Notes: generated by a model not told the origin, from the letters alone. A stretch of 64,000 bases of DNA from Nereocystis luetkeana (GCA_031213475.1 JARUPZ010000005.1:2325732-2389731), one strand, 5' to 3'. Shown: positions 1-11,587, counted from the stretch's first letter. Numbers and translations are program-made.

Positions 1-315
1 AAACGATGTTTGGGTGATTATAATATCTCTGGGTGCTTTCTGATACATGGATGACTTTGAGGTTCCGAATGGCTCTGATCGTGGAACGATTCTGATCTCG
101 GGACGATTCCGGTCTCTGAATGGATTATTCTCTCTGCACGATGCAATCTCCGAAAGATGTCATGCCCCTCCCTCGCGCGAGCCCTCGTTGATTGAGTTAG
201 CATCGCCAATCGCACACCTCGTCGCTCGAGTCAACCCTGCAACTCCCATCCTCGTTCGATAGCCGACAGCCCTCGTGACTAGGTCGATAGCCGACAGCCC
301 CCCCCCCCCCCCCCG
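1..315. other. No supported gene; ends in a poly(C) run
   Basis: I see no exon, RNA gene or complete repeat here. Short open frames exist on both strands but lack recognisable protein character. The stretch ends in a poly(C) run at about 300-314, the same kind of run that separates the retroelement modules downstream. Confidence 0.5.
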
Positions 316-1330
316 CCATATATGGAAAAACGAACCGAGCGCCCAAATGTTGGAGGTATCTCTACTAGGAGTAGGAACGGTGCTCCGTCTCTAAAGGGAT
401 GCATGGTCAGTGGTCAAATGGCTAAGGCAAACACCAAATGAGTACGCCCCCCGAGTCCGCGTCACGAGCTGTTCTTAGTTCTTAGCAGGATGCAGCTCAC
501 CCCTTCACGCGACTCGAGCAACACTCCGCGTTTTGCTGCGCGAGGGGTGCCAGCAAGTAATGTCTGCCTGTTTGGTGCAAACCCGACGTGCTCCGTTCTC
601 CCGACATTATAGCGATACAACGGTCTATGGTCACGCGACTACGGTCATGCATGACATGAGTACCCCCCCTCCACCCGCTTCGCGCTTGTGCAAGCAATGC
701 CTGCCTGGCCGGTGAAAACCCGACGTACTCCGTCCCGGCACTGCAGGGATGCGAGGGTCTATGGTCGTACGACTACGGGCATGCCTGATATCGAGTACTG
801 TACCCCCCCCCCCCACAGGCGGCCAAACAGGAAGGGGATAAGATTAGCAAAAAGTTTCTATCTTATATATGGAAACAACGTAATGAGCGCCCAATTGTTG
901 GAGGTGTCTCTATTAGAGTAGGAACGGTGCTCCGTCTCGAAAGGGACGCGTGGTCAATAGTCAAATGACTAAGGCAAGCAACAAATTGAGTACGCCTCCC
1001 CCCCCCCCGCCCTCCCTTCCAGCCAAGCGGTTCTTAGTAGGATGCCAGCTCACCCTTCATGCGACTCGCCGGACACCTCACGGCGCTTCACGCTTGGTGC
1101 AAGCAATGCCTGCCTGGTCAGTGAAAACCCGTCATGCTCCGTCCCGGCATTGTAGGGATGCGAGGGTCTATGGCCATACGACTACGGCCACGCATGATAC
1201 TGAGTACAACCGGACGTGCTCCGTCCCGGCATTGTAGGGGATGCGAGGGTCTATGGTCATACGACTACGGCCACGCATGAGATCGAGTTACATCTCTCGT
1301 ATCGACCCCCCCCCCCCCCCCCCCCCCCCT
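316..1330 (+). mobile_element. Head-to-tail array of poly(C)-tailed retroelement fragments (modules B and A)
   Basis: Six truncated pieces follow one another in the same orientation: B (about 316-458), A (474-667), A (677-812), B (821-1008), A (1020-1212) and A (1213-1330). Most end in a GAGTAC-type sequence followed by poly(C), and each next piece begins at or just after that run. Module B encodes the C-terminal tail of a LINE-type protein (a WRKRNER-like stretch, then GGVSIR), seen more completely at 41.2 kb. Module A has no clear coding sequence. The varied left ends are typical of 5'-truncated retrotransposition. Assignment to non-LTR retroelements is inference from truncation, tails and the B-module protein. 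Confidence 0.65.
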
Positions 1331-1634
1331 CCAGCCAACAACCCTCGTGACACCCAGTTGTGGCTTCCCCCCCCCCCCCCTCGCCCCATTGTACCTGTCG
1401 GGTTGTGTACAGGATTTTATTTCGGATATGACCACCAACGAGGCCGGGCGACAAGCTCCTGGCCACCAGGTACTTTATTTTTGTTCCTTCTCTAAGGACT
1501 GCAATATTGCCGTTTTTTTTGGGGGGGGGGACAAATTTACTCATAATTTTGACTGGTTTAGCCCCCTTAAGATCAATTACTTATAGTAGAATTTGGCTGT
1601 TTAGCCTTCAAAACGGGACTGCAGATTTGCCCTA

Positions 1635-1741
1635 TTACGGTGGCCCATAGTAAATAGGACCTACGGTACTTACACAAAAACCTCTATATTTACCTATTTT
1701 TACCATCCATATTTGGTTCTATTTACTATGGTCCCCAGTAA
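1635..1741. mobile_element. MITE-1 copy
   Basis: Non-coding 107-bp element. It begins TTACGGTGGCCCATAG and ends with an imperfect complement, CTATGGTCCCCAGTAA, next to TA. The interior is the AT-rich core shared with the other copies. Right-end decay suggests an old copy. Confidence 0.75.
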
Positions 1742-2050
1742 TATCAATCAAAGGGAAAATAGGTTAAAGCCTTTTAGTGCTGCACTGTACATGCACCGAA
1801 ATATTACTATAAATCCAAGTAAAAAACTCCCGACAACGGGAGTGGGGTACTAAAAGGGTTATTAAGGGCTGTCTTGGTTTCGGGGGCGTCTACCTTCTTG
1901 TTTTTTTCCTGTTTTTTTTTTTCAGTGCTGGTGTCAGTTTTCCATGCATGGCACGATACCTTCTGTCGTTCGCTCACCCTACACGCGCTAGTTTGGTTTT
2001 CGTTAAGTGTTTGTTTTCGCTCTTTTTTTTGTTTTGGTTTTGGTCTCGAG

Positions 2051-2178
2051 GGAGCAGCGGAGACGCGACGCTTGCCGTGTTCGACCTTCGGCAGAAGAGG
2101 CTGGAGGGGAGGGTGACCAATCAGGAGGATGAACTTCTCTCCATACAGATATTGAAGGTGAGAAAGAGGGCGCGGGGG

Positions 2179-2214
<36 letters not shown>

Positions 2215-3998
2215 GGGGGGGGAGGGGGGGGGGCGGGGGGGGGGGGGCGGGGAGGGGGCGCGAGTTGGGAGAGAGGGAACGAGGGGAGGTTCGGAGAGAA
2301 AGAGGGAAGAGAGAGGGACAGAGGGCGTGAGGGAGGGAAAACGAGGCAAAGGAGGGAACGGGAGAGGGAGGAGGGGGGGGAGGGGGGAGGAGAAACAAGG
2401 AGGGAGAGAGAGAGGGACGAGGAGGGGGGGGGGTACTCGATAGGAGGGATGTACCCGATCTCATGCATGCCCGTAAGTCGTATGTATGGCCATAGGGAGG
2501 AGGGGGGGGGGGTGGGGGGAGAGGGGGGCAGGGAGAGGGAGAGAAGGACAGAGAGAGAAAATATGTTTACAACCCGCCGCTCCGCACACCCGTGCAATGA
2601 TGAGATAAATCGACAAAAGCGCGCGATTGACCCCCCCCCCCCCCCCCCCCAACGCTCCCTCCTAGTACAGATGCCTCCCATGCCTGTCGGCCACGGGGCC
2701 TGTCTTCCTAATGCACACACACACCCCTCCCCGCCCGCCTATTCGTCCACAACCCCCTCCCATGTCTATATCGGCCACAAGGCCTGCCTTTCTACCCCCC
2801 CCCCCTCCTCGCCAACCCCCCCTTTCTCTACAACTCCCTCCCATGTCAATGTCGGCCGCGGGGCATGCTTTTCTAATCCCCCCCCGCCCCCCTCGCTCCC
2901 ACCCATGTTCATGTCGGCTACGGGGCCTGGGACTTGCCTTGTTTGTTTTTTTAGCACGGCAGCAGGGTGGTGTGTGGCACGCAGAACGGCGTGCTGGTAA
3001 CGTGGCCTTGGGGTACATGGGGAGACCGTTCAAGCCGCTTTAGGGGTAAGGGAAGCCTTGGTTCAGATGAAACAACCTTGTCGTCTGCCGTGCCTTGCCT
3101 TGTCTTGTCTTGTCTTGTCTTGTCTTGCCTTGCCCTGCCTTGCCTTGCCTTGCCTTGCCTTGCCTTGCCTTGCCTTGCCTTGCCTTGCCTTGTCTCGTCT
3201 TGTCTTGTCTTGCCTTGCCTTGCCTTGCCGTGCCTCGTCTTGCCTTGCCTTGCCTTGCCTTGCCTTGTCTCGTCTTGTCTTGTCTTGCCTTGCCTTGCCG
3301 TGCCTCGTCTTGCCTTGCCTTGCCTTGCCTCGTCTTCCCTTGTCTTGCCTTGGCTTGCCTTGGCTCGCCTCGCCTTCCCTAGTATCCCTTTCCTTGCTTT
3401 TCCATTTTTTTGCGTTACCTCAATTCGCTTTGTTTTGGTGCGCTCTCTTCGCCTAGGGCACCCGCACTCGGTGGACACCCTCCTCAAACTGGACGAGGAT
3501 ACTGTGCTGACGGGCTCTAGCGACGGCATCATTAGGTATAGCACGGTTTAGTGTGGTATGCTATGCTATGCTATACTATGGTATGATACGGTGTGGTATG
3601 GCATGGTGTGCTATGCTATGGTATGGTACGATATGGTGCGGCATGCGATTACGATGTGGTGCGGCACAGCAAAATGTGTACAATTTTTTCATGTAGCAGC
3701 GCTCCTCACAGCAGTCTCTAAGGCGTGGCTGTTGTCTCGCTCGTTCTGTCCTTGCGCAAACGAACCATGTTCACACCCCACTCTCCACCCCGTCCGCCGT
3801 GTGGCAGGGTGGTGAGCATTCAGCCTGACAAATTCTTGGGTCTCCTGGGAGATCACGAAGACTTTCCGGTGGAATCCATCAAGGTCAGGACCGTCGCGCA
3901 CCGTGCCATGCTAAAATACTGTGCCCGCCCTCCTGCTGCCTACTTGCTTGTTTCGTTTTGCGTTGCTGGTGTTGGTTGTGACGGTTTGTTTTTTGTTC

Positions 3999-4044
<46 letters not shown>

Positions 4045-6460
4045 TGTTGCTGCTGCTGCTGCTGCTGCTTTTGTTGCTGCTGCTGCTGCTGCTGCTTTTG
4101 TTGCTGCTGCTACTGTTGTTTTTTATCTCCCCTGTTGGTGATTTTTATGTTACTATAGGAGTGCTGGTGCTGGTGCTGCCGTATGTCACTATAGGAGTGC
4201 ACCCTATTTTTTCCTTCTGGGTCTCTTCCCTGAAGATCTCCACTAATAATATTACGGTGGGCCATAGTTAATAGGACCTATGGTATACATAAAAATCTAC
4301 CAGGTACGATATGTTTAACCGTTTTTACTAACATTATTTGGTCCTATTAACTATGGTCCCCCGTAATAGTAAGTCGTTACTAAGTCACCCCCCCCGAACG
4401 CCGACTTTGAGAAAAAAAAAATCGAAACAAAAAATGCGACCCCTATAACCCTGCTGTAGATATTCAACGAATATCATAACATGCTACACCCTACCTGATG
4501 TTAGAGATGATACTGTTCCAACAGTATTGGTTTGAGTAACCCTTTGAGGACCACACCCCCATTGTGGGGACGAACCACTTGGAATTAGAGTGTAATATAT
4601 GCACATGTGCACAGCACTACTATTACGGGGGACCATAGTAAATAGGACCAGATATTGTTAGTAAGAATATGTAAATATTTAGGTGTTTGTGTGTACCGTA
4701 GGTCCTATTTACTATGCCCCCCCCGTAATAAAAGGGTTGTATTAGCCGCTCTTGGGGACGTCAGAGGGGAAGGTTTGACGGGAAAAAAGTGGCAGTTTCA
4801 GTAACGACAGCTAACTGCCAGATTGGGGAGTCATACTATTACGGTGGACCATAGTAAGTAGGATCAATTATTGTCACTAAAAATAGTTGAATGTATACCT
4901 GGTAGGTTTTTGTGTGTAACGTAGGTCCTATTTACTGTGGTCCCCCGTAATGGTCGGTGCCCCGAGCCACAATGGTTGCAATGCGAGGAGTCGTGCGGCA
5001 CGGGCACGTGATGGTGCTACCCGAGGTATCAATACTGCTGGGTGCTCACGCTGCTGCTCGTAGACGGTTCAATGGTTGATAGCACCAAAAGTCACCCAAC
5101 CATTGTCTTGGTCGCGACGTCTATCGCGGGGTGAATGCCTACTTGAGGGGTTAAGGAAACCCTGGCGGTCTGCAAGGGTTTGGCCCTAACAACACTGCTA
5201 TAGGGCACCCCCTATCGTTTATACCACGCGTCTGCCATGACACTTTGTATGCCTTAGCCCGCTGCTGTACCGGTCTGCGGTAGCTCATGCTGTCCATGTT
5301 GTCCGCCGTCGACCAGAGAGAGCTCCTTAAATCATGCCTGCGTCGTCCCGGCTTTCCGGACCCCCCCCCCCCCCCCCCCCCCCCCGATTTTGTATAGGTT
5401 GGGTTGGCGTCGGTTGGCAACGACACTGTGAAACATGCCGCTCACTACGTGAGCTATTAATAGACAACCAGGGTACCGTTTTTTTTGTTTTTTTTTGGCG
5501 GTCGCCCACAGCTGGTTGTCGAGTTAGATCATTTGTGCGAGGCAAAGAACCTTTACTCCGCACAAGTGGGAATTATCGTATCACGTAGTGTTCAAGGTAG
5601 GGCACTAAAGAGGCAGTTACATAGTACTCCCATTGCTGCCTCTGGAATTGCCTACACCGGAAATAAAATTAACTTGTTGAAGCTGTCATCCGAATGCAAG
5701 TCCGCCTCACAAGCGGTTCTTAGCAGGATGCAGCTGCGACTCGCCGGACACCTCACGACGCTTCGCGCTTGGTGCAAGCAAGGTCTACCTGGTCGGTGAA
5801 ATCCCGGAATGCTCCGTCCCGGCATTCTAGGGATGCGAGGGTCTATGGTCATACGACTACGACCGTGCATGAGATCGAGTGCATCTCTCCTATCGAGTAC
5901 ACCCCCCGCCCCCGCCCTACATAACTGTTCCGACGCTGCCATCTGTGTGTGCAAGGAAATCCGCCTCACGAGCGGTTCTTAGTGGAGGATGCAGCTCACC
6001 CTTCGTGCGACTTTTGCCGAACACCCTTGCAGCGACATCGCGGCCGCTTCGCGCTTGGTGCAAGCGAGCGATGCCTGCCCGGTCGGTGAAAACCCGACGT
6101 ACATCGTACACCGTCCCGGCATTGTAGGGATGCGAGGGTCTATGGCCATACGACTACGGCCATGCATAACATGAGTACGCCCCCCCCCCCCCCCCCCCCT
6201 CCGCGCGTGTCCGGGCCCGGCGCGTCACACCTCGCCCACCTTCCTCTACCGCCGAACAGTTTTCGCGGGACAAAACGTGGATCGGGAGCGTGTCACACGA
6301 CGACAAGATTAGATTCTGGCATGCCGAGTATCTGTTCGAAGAAGACGATGACGAAGACGAGGAGGAGGAGGAGAAGGAAGAGGAAGAAGAGAAGACGGCC
6401 GGTGCTGCCAGTGGCGTTAACGCCGGCGGGGGAGGTGAGCAAGTGGTTGGTGCTACATAG
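2051..6460 (+). CDS. WDR55: WD-repeat protein 55 (WDR55-like), 3' part, five exons
   Basis: WDR55 is a nucleolar WD40 protein needed for ribosomal RNA processing in other eukaryotes. Exons that join with matching phases are 2051-2157, 2955-3045, 3457-3535, 3808-3883 and 6260-6460 (stop TAG), giving 183 residues. Recognisable family segments in order are DATLAVFDLR, QEDELLSIQILK, VVCGTQNGVL, WGTWGDRSSRF, HPHSVDTLLKLDEDTVLTGS, VVSIQPDKFLG, GDHEDFPVESIK and SVSHDDKIRFWHAEYLFEED, followed by a Glu/Asp-rich tail. All donors are GT and acceptors AG. The first exon starts in phase 2, so the start codon and the first WD repeats lie upstream; I did not find them in 1-2050. A strong GGTGAGC donor at about 6433 could alternatively splice to a further exon. 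Introns carry poly(G), a TTGCC microsatellite and retroelement modules. Confidence 0.9.
2167..2265. repeat. Near-pure poly(G) tract in WDR55 intron
   Basis: About 100 bases of almost uninterrupted G lie 10 bp after a 5' splice site. Runs this long are prone to slippage and assembly error, so the length should be treated as uncertain. A purine-rich GGGAGAGA stretch follows to about 2440. Confidence 0.8.
2436..2505 (-). mobile_element. Reverse-oriented fragment of module A tail
   Basis: Read on the minus strand this gives TATGGCCATAC, then GCATGCATGAGATCGGGTAC, then CTCCTATCGAGTAC followed by a C run. This is the 3' end of module A. It lies antisense in the first visible WDR55 intron. Confidence 0.65.
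2640..2930. repeat. C-rich minisatellite, about 81-bp unit, four copies
   Basis: Units share CTCCCATG, then TCGGCCAC, then GGCCTGCC-type segments separated by C-rich stretches. Equivalent points fall near 2678, 2759, 2840 and 2901. It sits just upstream of the acceptor at 2954 and may add to its pyrimidine tract. Confidence 0.6.
3092..3375. repeat. (CCTTG)n microsatellite in WDR55 intron
   Basis: About 55 tandem 5-bp units with TTGTC, TCGTC and TTGCCG variants fill most of the 411-bp intron between the exons ending at 3045 and starting at 3457. The apparent Leu/Pro/Cys reading frames are a by-product of the repeat. Confidence 0.9.
3545..3660. repeat. Degenerate TATGG/TATGC 5-bp repeat
   Basis: A low-complexity tract of GTATG, CTATG and GGTATG steps occupies the short intron between the exons ending at 3535 and starting at 3808. 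Confidence 0.7.
3996..4112. repeat. (CTG)n microsatellite with TTTTGTTG interruptions
   Basis: Three blocks of CTG repeats separated by CTTTTGTTG lie in the last WDR55 intron, 110 bp after the 5' splice site at 3884. Confidence 0.85.
4252..4366. mobile_element. MITE-1 copy with a TACCAGGTA insertion
   Basis: Ends are TTACGGTGGGCCATAG and CTATGGTCCCCCGTAA. The core carries TACCAGGTA at 4298-4306, absent from most sister copies. Confidence 0.85.
4537..4592. mobile_element. Left half of a MITE-2 element
   Basis: The stretch AACCCTTTGAGGACC, then ATTGTGGGGACGAACCACTT, then GGAATTAGA matches the left arm of the GGGGACAAACC/GTCCCC palindromic family. The right arm is not present. Confidence 0.5.
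4623..4728. mobile_element. MITE-1 copy
   Basis: Ends are TTACGGGGGACCATAGTAAA and TTTACTATGCCCCCCCCGTA, flanked by TA on both sides. The core is the usual AT-rich sequence. Confidence 0.85.
4839..4950. mobile_element. MITE-1 copy with a TACCTGGTA insertion
   Basis: Ends are TTACGGTGGACCATAG and CTGTGGTCCCCCGTAA. TACCTGGTA at 4896-4904 interrupts the usual TATAGGTTTTTGTG of sister copies exactly at a TA. Confidence 0.85.
5020..5150. repeat. Dispersed repeat with a CAATGGTTG/CAACCATTG inverted pair
   Basis: The stretch GCTCGTAGACGGTT, then CAATGGTTGATAGCACC, then CAACCATTGT, then TTGGTCGC recurs at 28500-28610 in the same order. Shorter versions of the inverted pair lie at 7871-7903 and 16808-16853. 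It is probably a non-autonomous element; I did not find its ends. Confidence 0.5.
5490..5912 (+). mobile_element. Module A retroelement, near full length
   Basis: About 420 bp, from GGCGGTCGCCCACAGCTGG to GAGTAC plus poly(C). It aligns along its length with the copy at 56022-56460. Landmarks are GCGGTTCTTAG, GATGCAGCT, GGACACCTCACG, GCTTCGCGCTTGGTGCAAGC, CTCCGTCCCGGCATT and ATACGACTAC. I see no convincing Pol III boxes and no long reading frame, so it is either a SINE or the 3' region of a longer element. Confidence 0.65.
5945..6205 (+). mobile_element. Module A retroelement, 5'-truncated, ending just upstream of a WDR55 acceptor
   Basis: It contains the GCGGTTCTTAG to GAGTACG landmarks of module A and ends in a poly(C) run at about 6180-6203. 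The run lies in sense orientation 55 bp before the acceptor of the last WDR55 exon and may act as part of its pyrimidine tract. Confidence 0.65.
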
Positions 6461-6533
6461 GCGGGAGGGGAAAACAGAGTGGCGCTGCTGCGGTAGTTCT
6501 TCTTTTTAAAACAAAGCGGAAGAGGTTTTCGTA

Positions 6534-6628
6534 TGCCCTGTGTAGTATTTGTGATGCCTTATTCCCTGCCAAGTCCATGGCCTGTGTAGTATTTGTGATG
6601 CCTTATTCTCTGCCAAGTCGATGGTACC
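6534..6628. repeat. Two tandem copies of a 44-bp unit
   Basis: CCTGTGTAGTATTTGTGATG followed by CCTTATTC and CTGCCAAGTC occurs twice in a row, about 75 bp after the proposed WDR55 stop codon. It may belong to the 3' UTR. Confidence 0.6.
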
Positions 6629-6629
6629 C

Positions 6630-9600
6630 CCCCCCCTCCCCCCCCCCCCTCCGTACCCTTCCACTCTACGTCGGCGGCGTCACCTTTTTGTTATATTTGT
6701 GTGACCCTCTTTTATTTCTCTTATTTTTCCGATTTTGTTGACGTTTTGTTTTATTTAGCCCCCCCTTTCGGATCGTCTGTTTCTGTCCTCTTTTGTGTCG
6801 GTTGTGTGACGTCCTTGACTCACCTACTGGGCATGGGACTGCTGCTCGTTTTTTGTTCGTTGTTAGCTCTTTGTCTCTACCCTCTTCTCGTCTTCTTGCC
6901 TTCCGTCCGGTCTTCTGGCGACGTCCTTTTGTTGGTCCATCAGCTGGACATCTCACAGCAAGAACTGATCGTAGCAGCAAACAACAACCTTGTCCTCGGG
7001 ACTCTCGGTCTACGCCCTGAGCGCATGTTTGTTTCGTTTTTCTTCGTTTCATGTTCTCCTTTATTTTTTTCTTTATGCTCCCTCTTCGTCGTTTTTCTTG
7101 CTTCTGTTTTTTGTCCTTCTGCTTCATTCTTTCTTTCTTTTTTTCGAATGGACAGAAACAGTAGTAGCAGGGATATATATGCTCCTGGTGTTATCTGGTT
7201 GCAAGTGATGCGGGATGGTATACCACGGTTTGTTGTTGATATTAATATTAGTAATGCCGTCTCCCTTACGGACTGGTGTGATGCTGCCGTGCGCACTATT
7301 ACGTGCTGGTTTGCTTGCTCCCATGGACATGCGTTTTTGTTACGGCCTGTTTTGTGACGACAGGCATCACAGGCATGGTTTTAGGGAAGTCAGCTAATGT
7401 GAGAACATCATCATCATCATAATCATCATCAGCACGGTGCAACAGTCAGTGCTCACATTGCGATGTATATTTTTTTGTTTTTGTTTTGTTTTTGTTTTGT
7501 TTTCTGTTTTTTCCACCCCATCTTCGTATTGTCGTTGCCCCGCAGTACGTACTGCTCCCTCTCTCTCCCTTTCGTGTCTCAGATCAACCATTGGCTCACT
7601 TAGCAAGCGACCCTCTTCCCCCCTCCCCACTACGGTATTAATAGTCGTGATTTATTTAATCACGTATGCTACCACAACAGAAGTGATTCGGGTGTCGCGT
7701 CACGATGGTGGGATATTCTTGGATGTGCGTGTCGTTTTTTGTTTTGTTTTCTCGATTTTTTTTTTTCATAGGGTGGGGTGTGCCTGCGTCAGACGCTATA
7801 AGGCCGACATCCATCCCTGCAAGCCCCTTCGGGGAAACGCCTTCGAGGCCCCTTTGATAGCGACCGAAACAATGGTTGGGAAATTTGGTGATATCAACCA
7901 TTGATTAGTCTACTGTTACGGGGGGGGCTTTTAAATAGGACCTACGGTACAAACTAAAAACTATATATTTCGCTATTTTTACTATTACGGGGGACCATAT
8001 TAAATAGGCTCTGCGGTACACACAAACACCTATACATTTCGCTATTTTTACTAACAATATTTGGTCCTATTTACTATGGTCCCCCGTAATATTGGTGTAA
8101 CAATATTTGGTTATATTTACTACTAATACTTGTATGGCCCCCCGTAATAGCAGCATGAGCGCCCATCAAGCTCAGATAAATATCCGTTTTGAACATCCTA
8201 CACACGTACCAGCATGTGTCTGAAGTGTTTCCGTTTTAGCGACGAGAGAGATAGAAACCAGAGAGAGCTAAAATTCTTGAGGGATGAACAAAAAGAAGTC
8301 GAACGTGTTTTCATGCCTCGGGTATTAAGACTAGGCCGCACGCCTTCCTCCTTCGCGTGAAAATTTGAACCTGGTGCGAAATTTGGCTTTTCCTAACCCC
8401 TCTGGTGCTGCGCGCCCCCTTTCCGGAAATAAGACAAAACAAATTCATGGTAGATCGATCGAACCAGGCGGAGGCTGAATACCTTTAGCTGATACCAACG
8501 CTGAGCAAAAAACGCCTGTTACAAAGATTTTGTGCAGATATCGCTGAACCTACCTAAGAGTTTTTTTTCCAGGGGGGGGGGGGATTCATCGTTTTGTTTG
8601 GAGAGGTGTTGGGCTCAATATGTGTCTGTGATGATGCGTCCTACGATATAATAGAGACAGGCCGGTCTGGCCAAAGCATTTCGGACTGGCGAGCTACTGC
8701 TGCTGTACCCAATATCGGTAGTATGTCAGTTGTCTCTTGCGATACAATTCGGCGTGTACCTCGGCCATGGGGTTGCTCGACGGCTCGCGCTTTCGGGCTT
8801 CTTTTGCGTTGAGGTTTTTGGCTGCTCCGCTACTAAACGTAGTTGAAGGGTTACACGTGCTGTCGTGTGCGCTGCTGGGCTGTGCGGCTAGTTTTTTGTG
8901 CGAGTCGGAGGCGTTATTCGGGAATGGGTTTTTTGCCTCGCGATGGTGGGGCTCTTGCGTCCCAGATTGCCTCCCAGTGGAGAAGAACCACAAGGTCAAC
9001 CCATAGGAGGTTATACTAATGGACGCAACGTCAAGAAACGGAAGGTTGGTTACTGCTTGGCCGACATGGTTTGGCTCGCGTGCGTGGTGCTCGGTGGGGT
9101 GTAGTGGCATCTGTGATTACTCTGTAATCGTGGAGGCAGGAGCCGGCCCGCGTGTGCGAAGATTTGGAGATGTGGAGATGTCAAGATGTGATTCGGAGAT
9201 GGCCCCGTGAGCTGTGATTCATCATGTCATGGGTTGGGTCTCCAGACGGCATTGCTTCCCGAATAACACCATAGCGTAGCACGCCATACGTAGCGTACCA
9301 TGCTACATACACCATACAATGCCGAACCATTCTGTACCATATACCTGGTACCATACCATAAAGATACCATACCATAAAGATACCATACCACACATGCTAT
9401 CAGATACCACACCATGGGTCCGGATACTCTTCACTATATCGTCCTGCCACTTCCCAGCACTACTGTACTGCTACTGTATATACACCATCCCGATATTCTA
9501 ACGTCTCTGATATTTTGTTCCCTGCTTCACGAGTCTAACGATTCAAAATAATACTTTTTCTGATATCTGAGAGTCTAGCGGCCACACGTCGACGACATGC

Positions 9601-9640
9601 ACTATTCACACCTCGGATATCGTAGCACTCGGATAACACT
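6630..9640. other. No confidently supported gene; T-rich and low-complexity sequence, one nested MITE
   Basis: The region starts with a poly(C) run at 6625-6650. Open frames at 6701-7357 (218 codons, plus) and 8737-9006 (plus) are hydrophobic or low in complexity and I recognise neither. A short segment at 6916-7022 looks more protein-like but has no clear donor. A (CAT)n patch lies at 7406-7430 and TACCATA-type 5 to 7-bp repeats lie at 9280-9420. Apart from the nested MITE listed separately I can support nothing else. Confidence 0.4.
7916..8147. mobile_element. Two nested MITE-1 copies
   Basis: An intact copy at 7985-8089 (TTACGGGGG to CCCCCGTAA) is inserted in an older copy whose ends are at 7916 and 8147. 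The outer left end has a widened G run. Nesting shows at least two rounds of activity of the family. Confidence 0.75.
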
Positions 9641-11480
9641 TATCTATGTTATGGGTCCTAACAGAGGAACGTGGTAACATGTTAACATAGTGCTAGCACT
9701 GGAGGGGCGATCATGGTAACGCGGTAACACAATGTTAACTTGAAACCCACAAACGTGCACGCGCCTTAACGGTACGTTGCTGCCCGGTCTCGTCCAGCTC
9801 TGGTACAGTAGCATGATGCTATGCCCTGATCAGTCCTTGAACTAAAACTGTAACACAGTCAGTGTTAGGCTTTGACCAAACACGTACGTTATCACTCTAA
9901 CATGCCCGGATCGATATCCGCATATCTACTATTAATCACACGAAAACATAATGTTACTGTCGACGCAGCGTTAGACATAACACACTAACATAGTGTTACC
10001 CTTAGGAGGGGTGTTATACATACCACCCTAACATAACGTTAACATATTCGCCAGCACTAACACACATAACATTGTGTTACAAATAACACACTAACATAAC
10101 ATAACGCAGTGGCCAGCACTAGTAACACTACGTTATGTGGACCCCCCGTCTGATTGCCTTAGGCTCGGATAACGTGACACTTAACGTACGTTAGATACGT
10201 TACAGTCTTAGCCGGTCCATACGTAACATTGTGTTAGGATGTTAGCCTAAATGCGGAAGTCTCTGTAACATTATGTTACGGTTTTATGATCGGCACAGAT
10301 CTGATTGTAGCATTCCGTTACCGTGTTACCATGAAAATCAATTCGGGTGTAACGTTATGTTACTGAGTTACCGTTGGGATCGAAGTCGTACCCTTTGGAT
10401 CTTCCCGAGATATAACATGTGATACTTGTGTTGGTGGTAAAGCGGCGTGTGGGAGTAACATAACCTAGCCGTGTTATGCGATTTCGCCGACATCCCAGTA
10501 GGGGATACCTATCAGAATATGCCGGGAGGAGGATAGCATTGCACCCCCGGTAGAATACCGCCTCCATATTTTATAACCCCCAAACAGGGGATATTTAGGA
10601 GGGGTCCCCGGAAAAAAACGCCTCATGTTTTTTCTGGAAACGCCGCCAGTACGTTATCCATCTATAACACCGAACACAGTACCTTATCCATCTATAACGT
10701 GATATGTACGCTCGCACGTACGAGTCAAAACGGCAGTACCATATTGTTCATGTTAGATTGGGGGTGTACGTTATCTGCTAAGTTGTGTCTCTACATACAT
10801 TGAAGACGAGCTAACACATGAACATATTGCTATTGTTTTATCGATCATATACGTTATCCGTGTGACGTATGTTATGGTAGCAATAATTCCGTCAACACCC
10901 TCACATAACGTCGCTCGATACGGACTGCTGCTGCTGCCTGCGGCTGACACGGTAACATAATGTTGACGTTGTATTGACCATATACGTCACCCCTGTAACG
11001 TGTGTTACGATAGCCACTAGGACTTTCACTAACACACTAACATAGTGTTATGGACGCCTTTATTTGGCCGTGTACTGATGTACGTCATCCGTCTAAAGGG
11101 TATCCCGGTAGCAAGTAGGAATCCCGCTGACACACCAACATAACGTTTCTCGCTACGGGCTGATGTCGCTAATACGGTAGCATAGTGTTAACGTTTAATT
11201 GAGCACGTGAGTTATCCCTTCAACGTGTTACGATAGTCACGAGGAATTCCGCTATTAATAACACGCTAACATAGTGTTGCTCGCTATGGACTGCATACCC
11301 TGACACCGTAACACATATACTGCGGTCTGTACGGGATCATGGCAACACTCTAACATAGTGTTACGCGATCGCCCGCCAATATCACAACACACAAACACTG
11401 CGTTATCACAAAATCCAGAAAGTAGTTAACGTAGAAACGTGATATTACGGGGGGTTTTCGCCGACGCCTAACATTAAGAT
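9640..11480. repeat. Dyad-rich block: TAACATARTGTTA-type palindromes with degenerate tandem units
   Basis: About 1.8 kb without coding character, holding more than 25 short dyads related to TAACATAATGTTA, GTAACGTTATGTTAC and TAACATAGTGTTA, together with many ACGTTATCC and AACACACTAACATA half-sites. Between about 10650 and 11340 a degenerate tandem organisation is visible: ACGTTATCC-like starts occur at 10651, 10681, 10768, 10851, 10984, 11082 and 11209. The longer units repeat a GTTACGATAG, CACTAACATAGTGTT, CTCGCTAYGG order. Function is unknown; a satellite, a protein-binding array or an origin-like block are all possible. Confidence 0.7.
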
Positions 11481-11587
11481 AAAACTCTAAGTGTTACGTT
11501 ATTGCTTTCTATTGTTGTTTATAGTTTGTTTATTTTAAATATTAAAACAGCGATAGGAGAGTTTGGCGAGGAGACGTTGATGGCGGG

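Noticed and set aside
1807..2720. Proline-rich minus-strand frames of 150-200 codons
   Set aside because: They read poly(G)/GGGAGA intron sequence backwards, opposite well-supported WDR55 exons.
3058..3551. Long Leu/Pro/Cys-rich open frames
   Set aside because: They are produced by the CCTTG microsatellite; only the WDR55 exons at its borders have real protein character.
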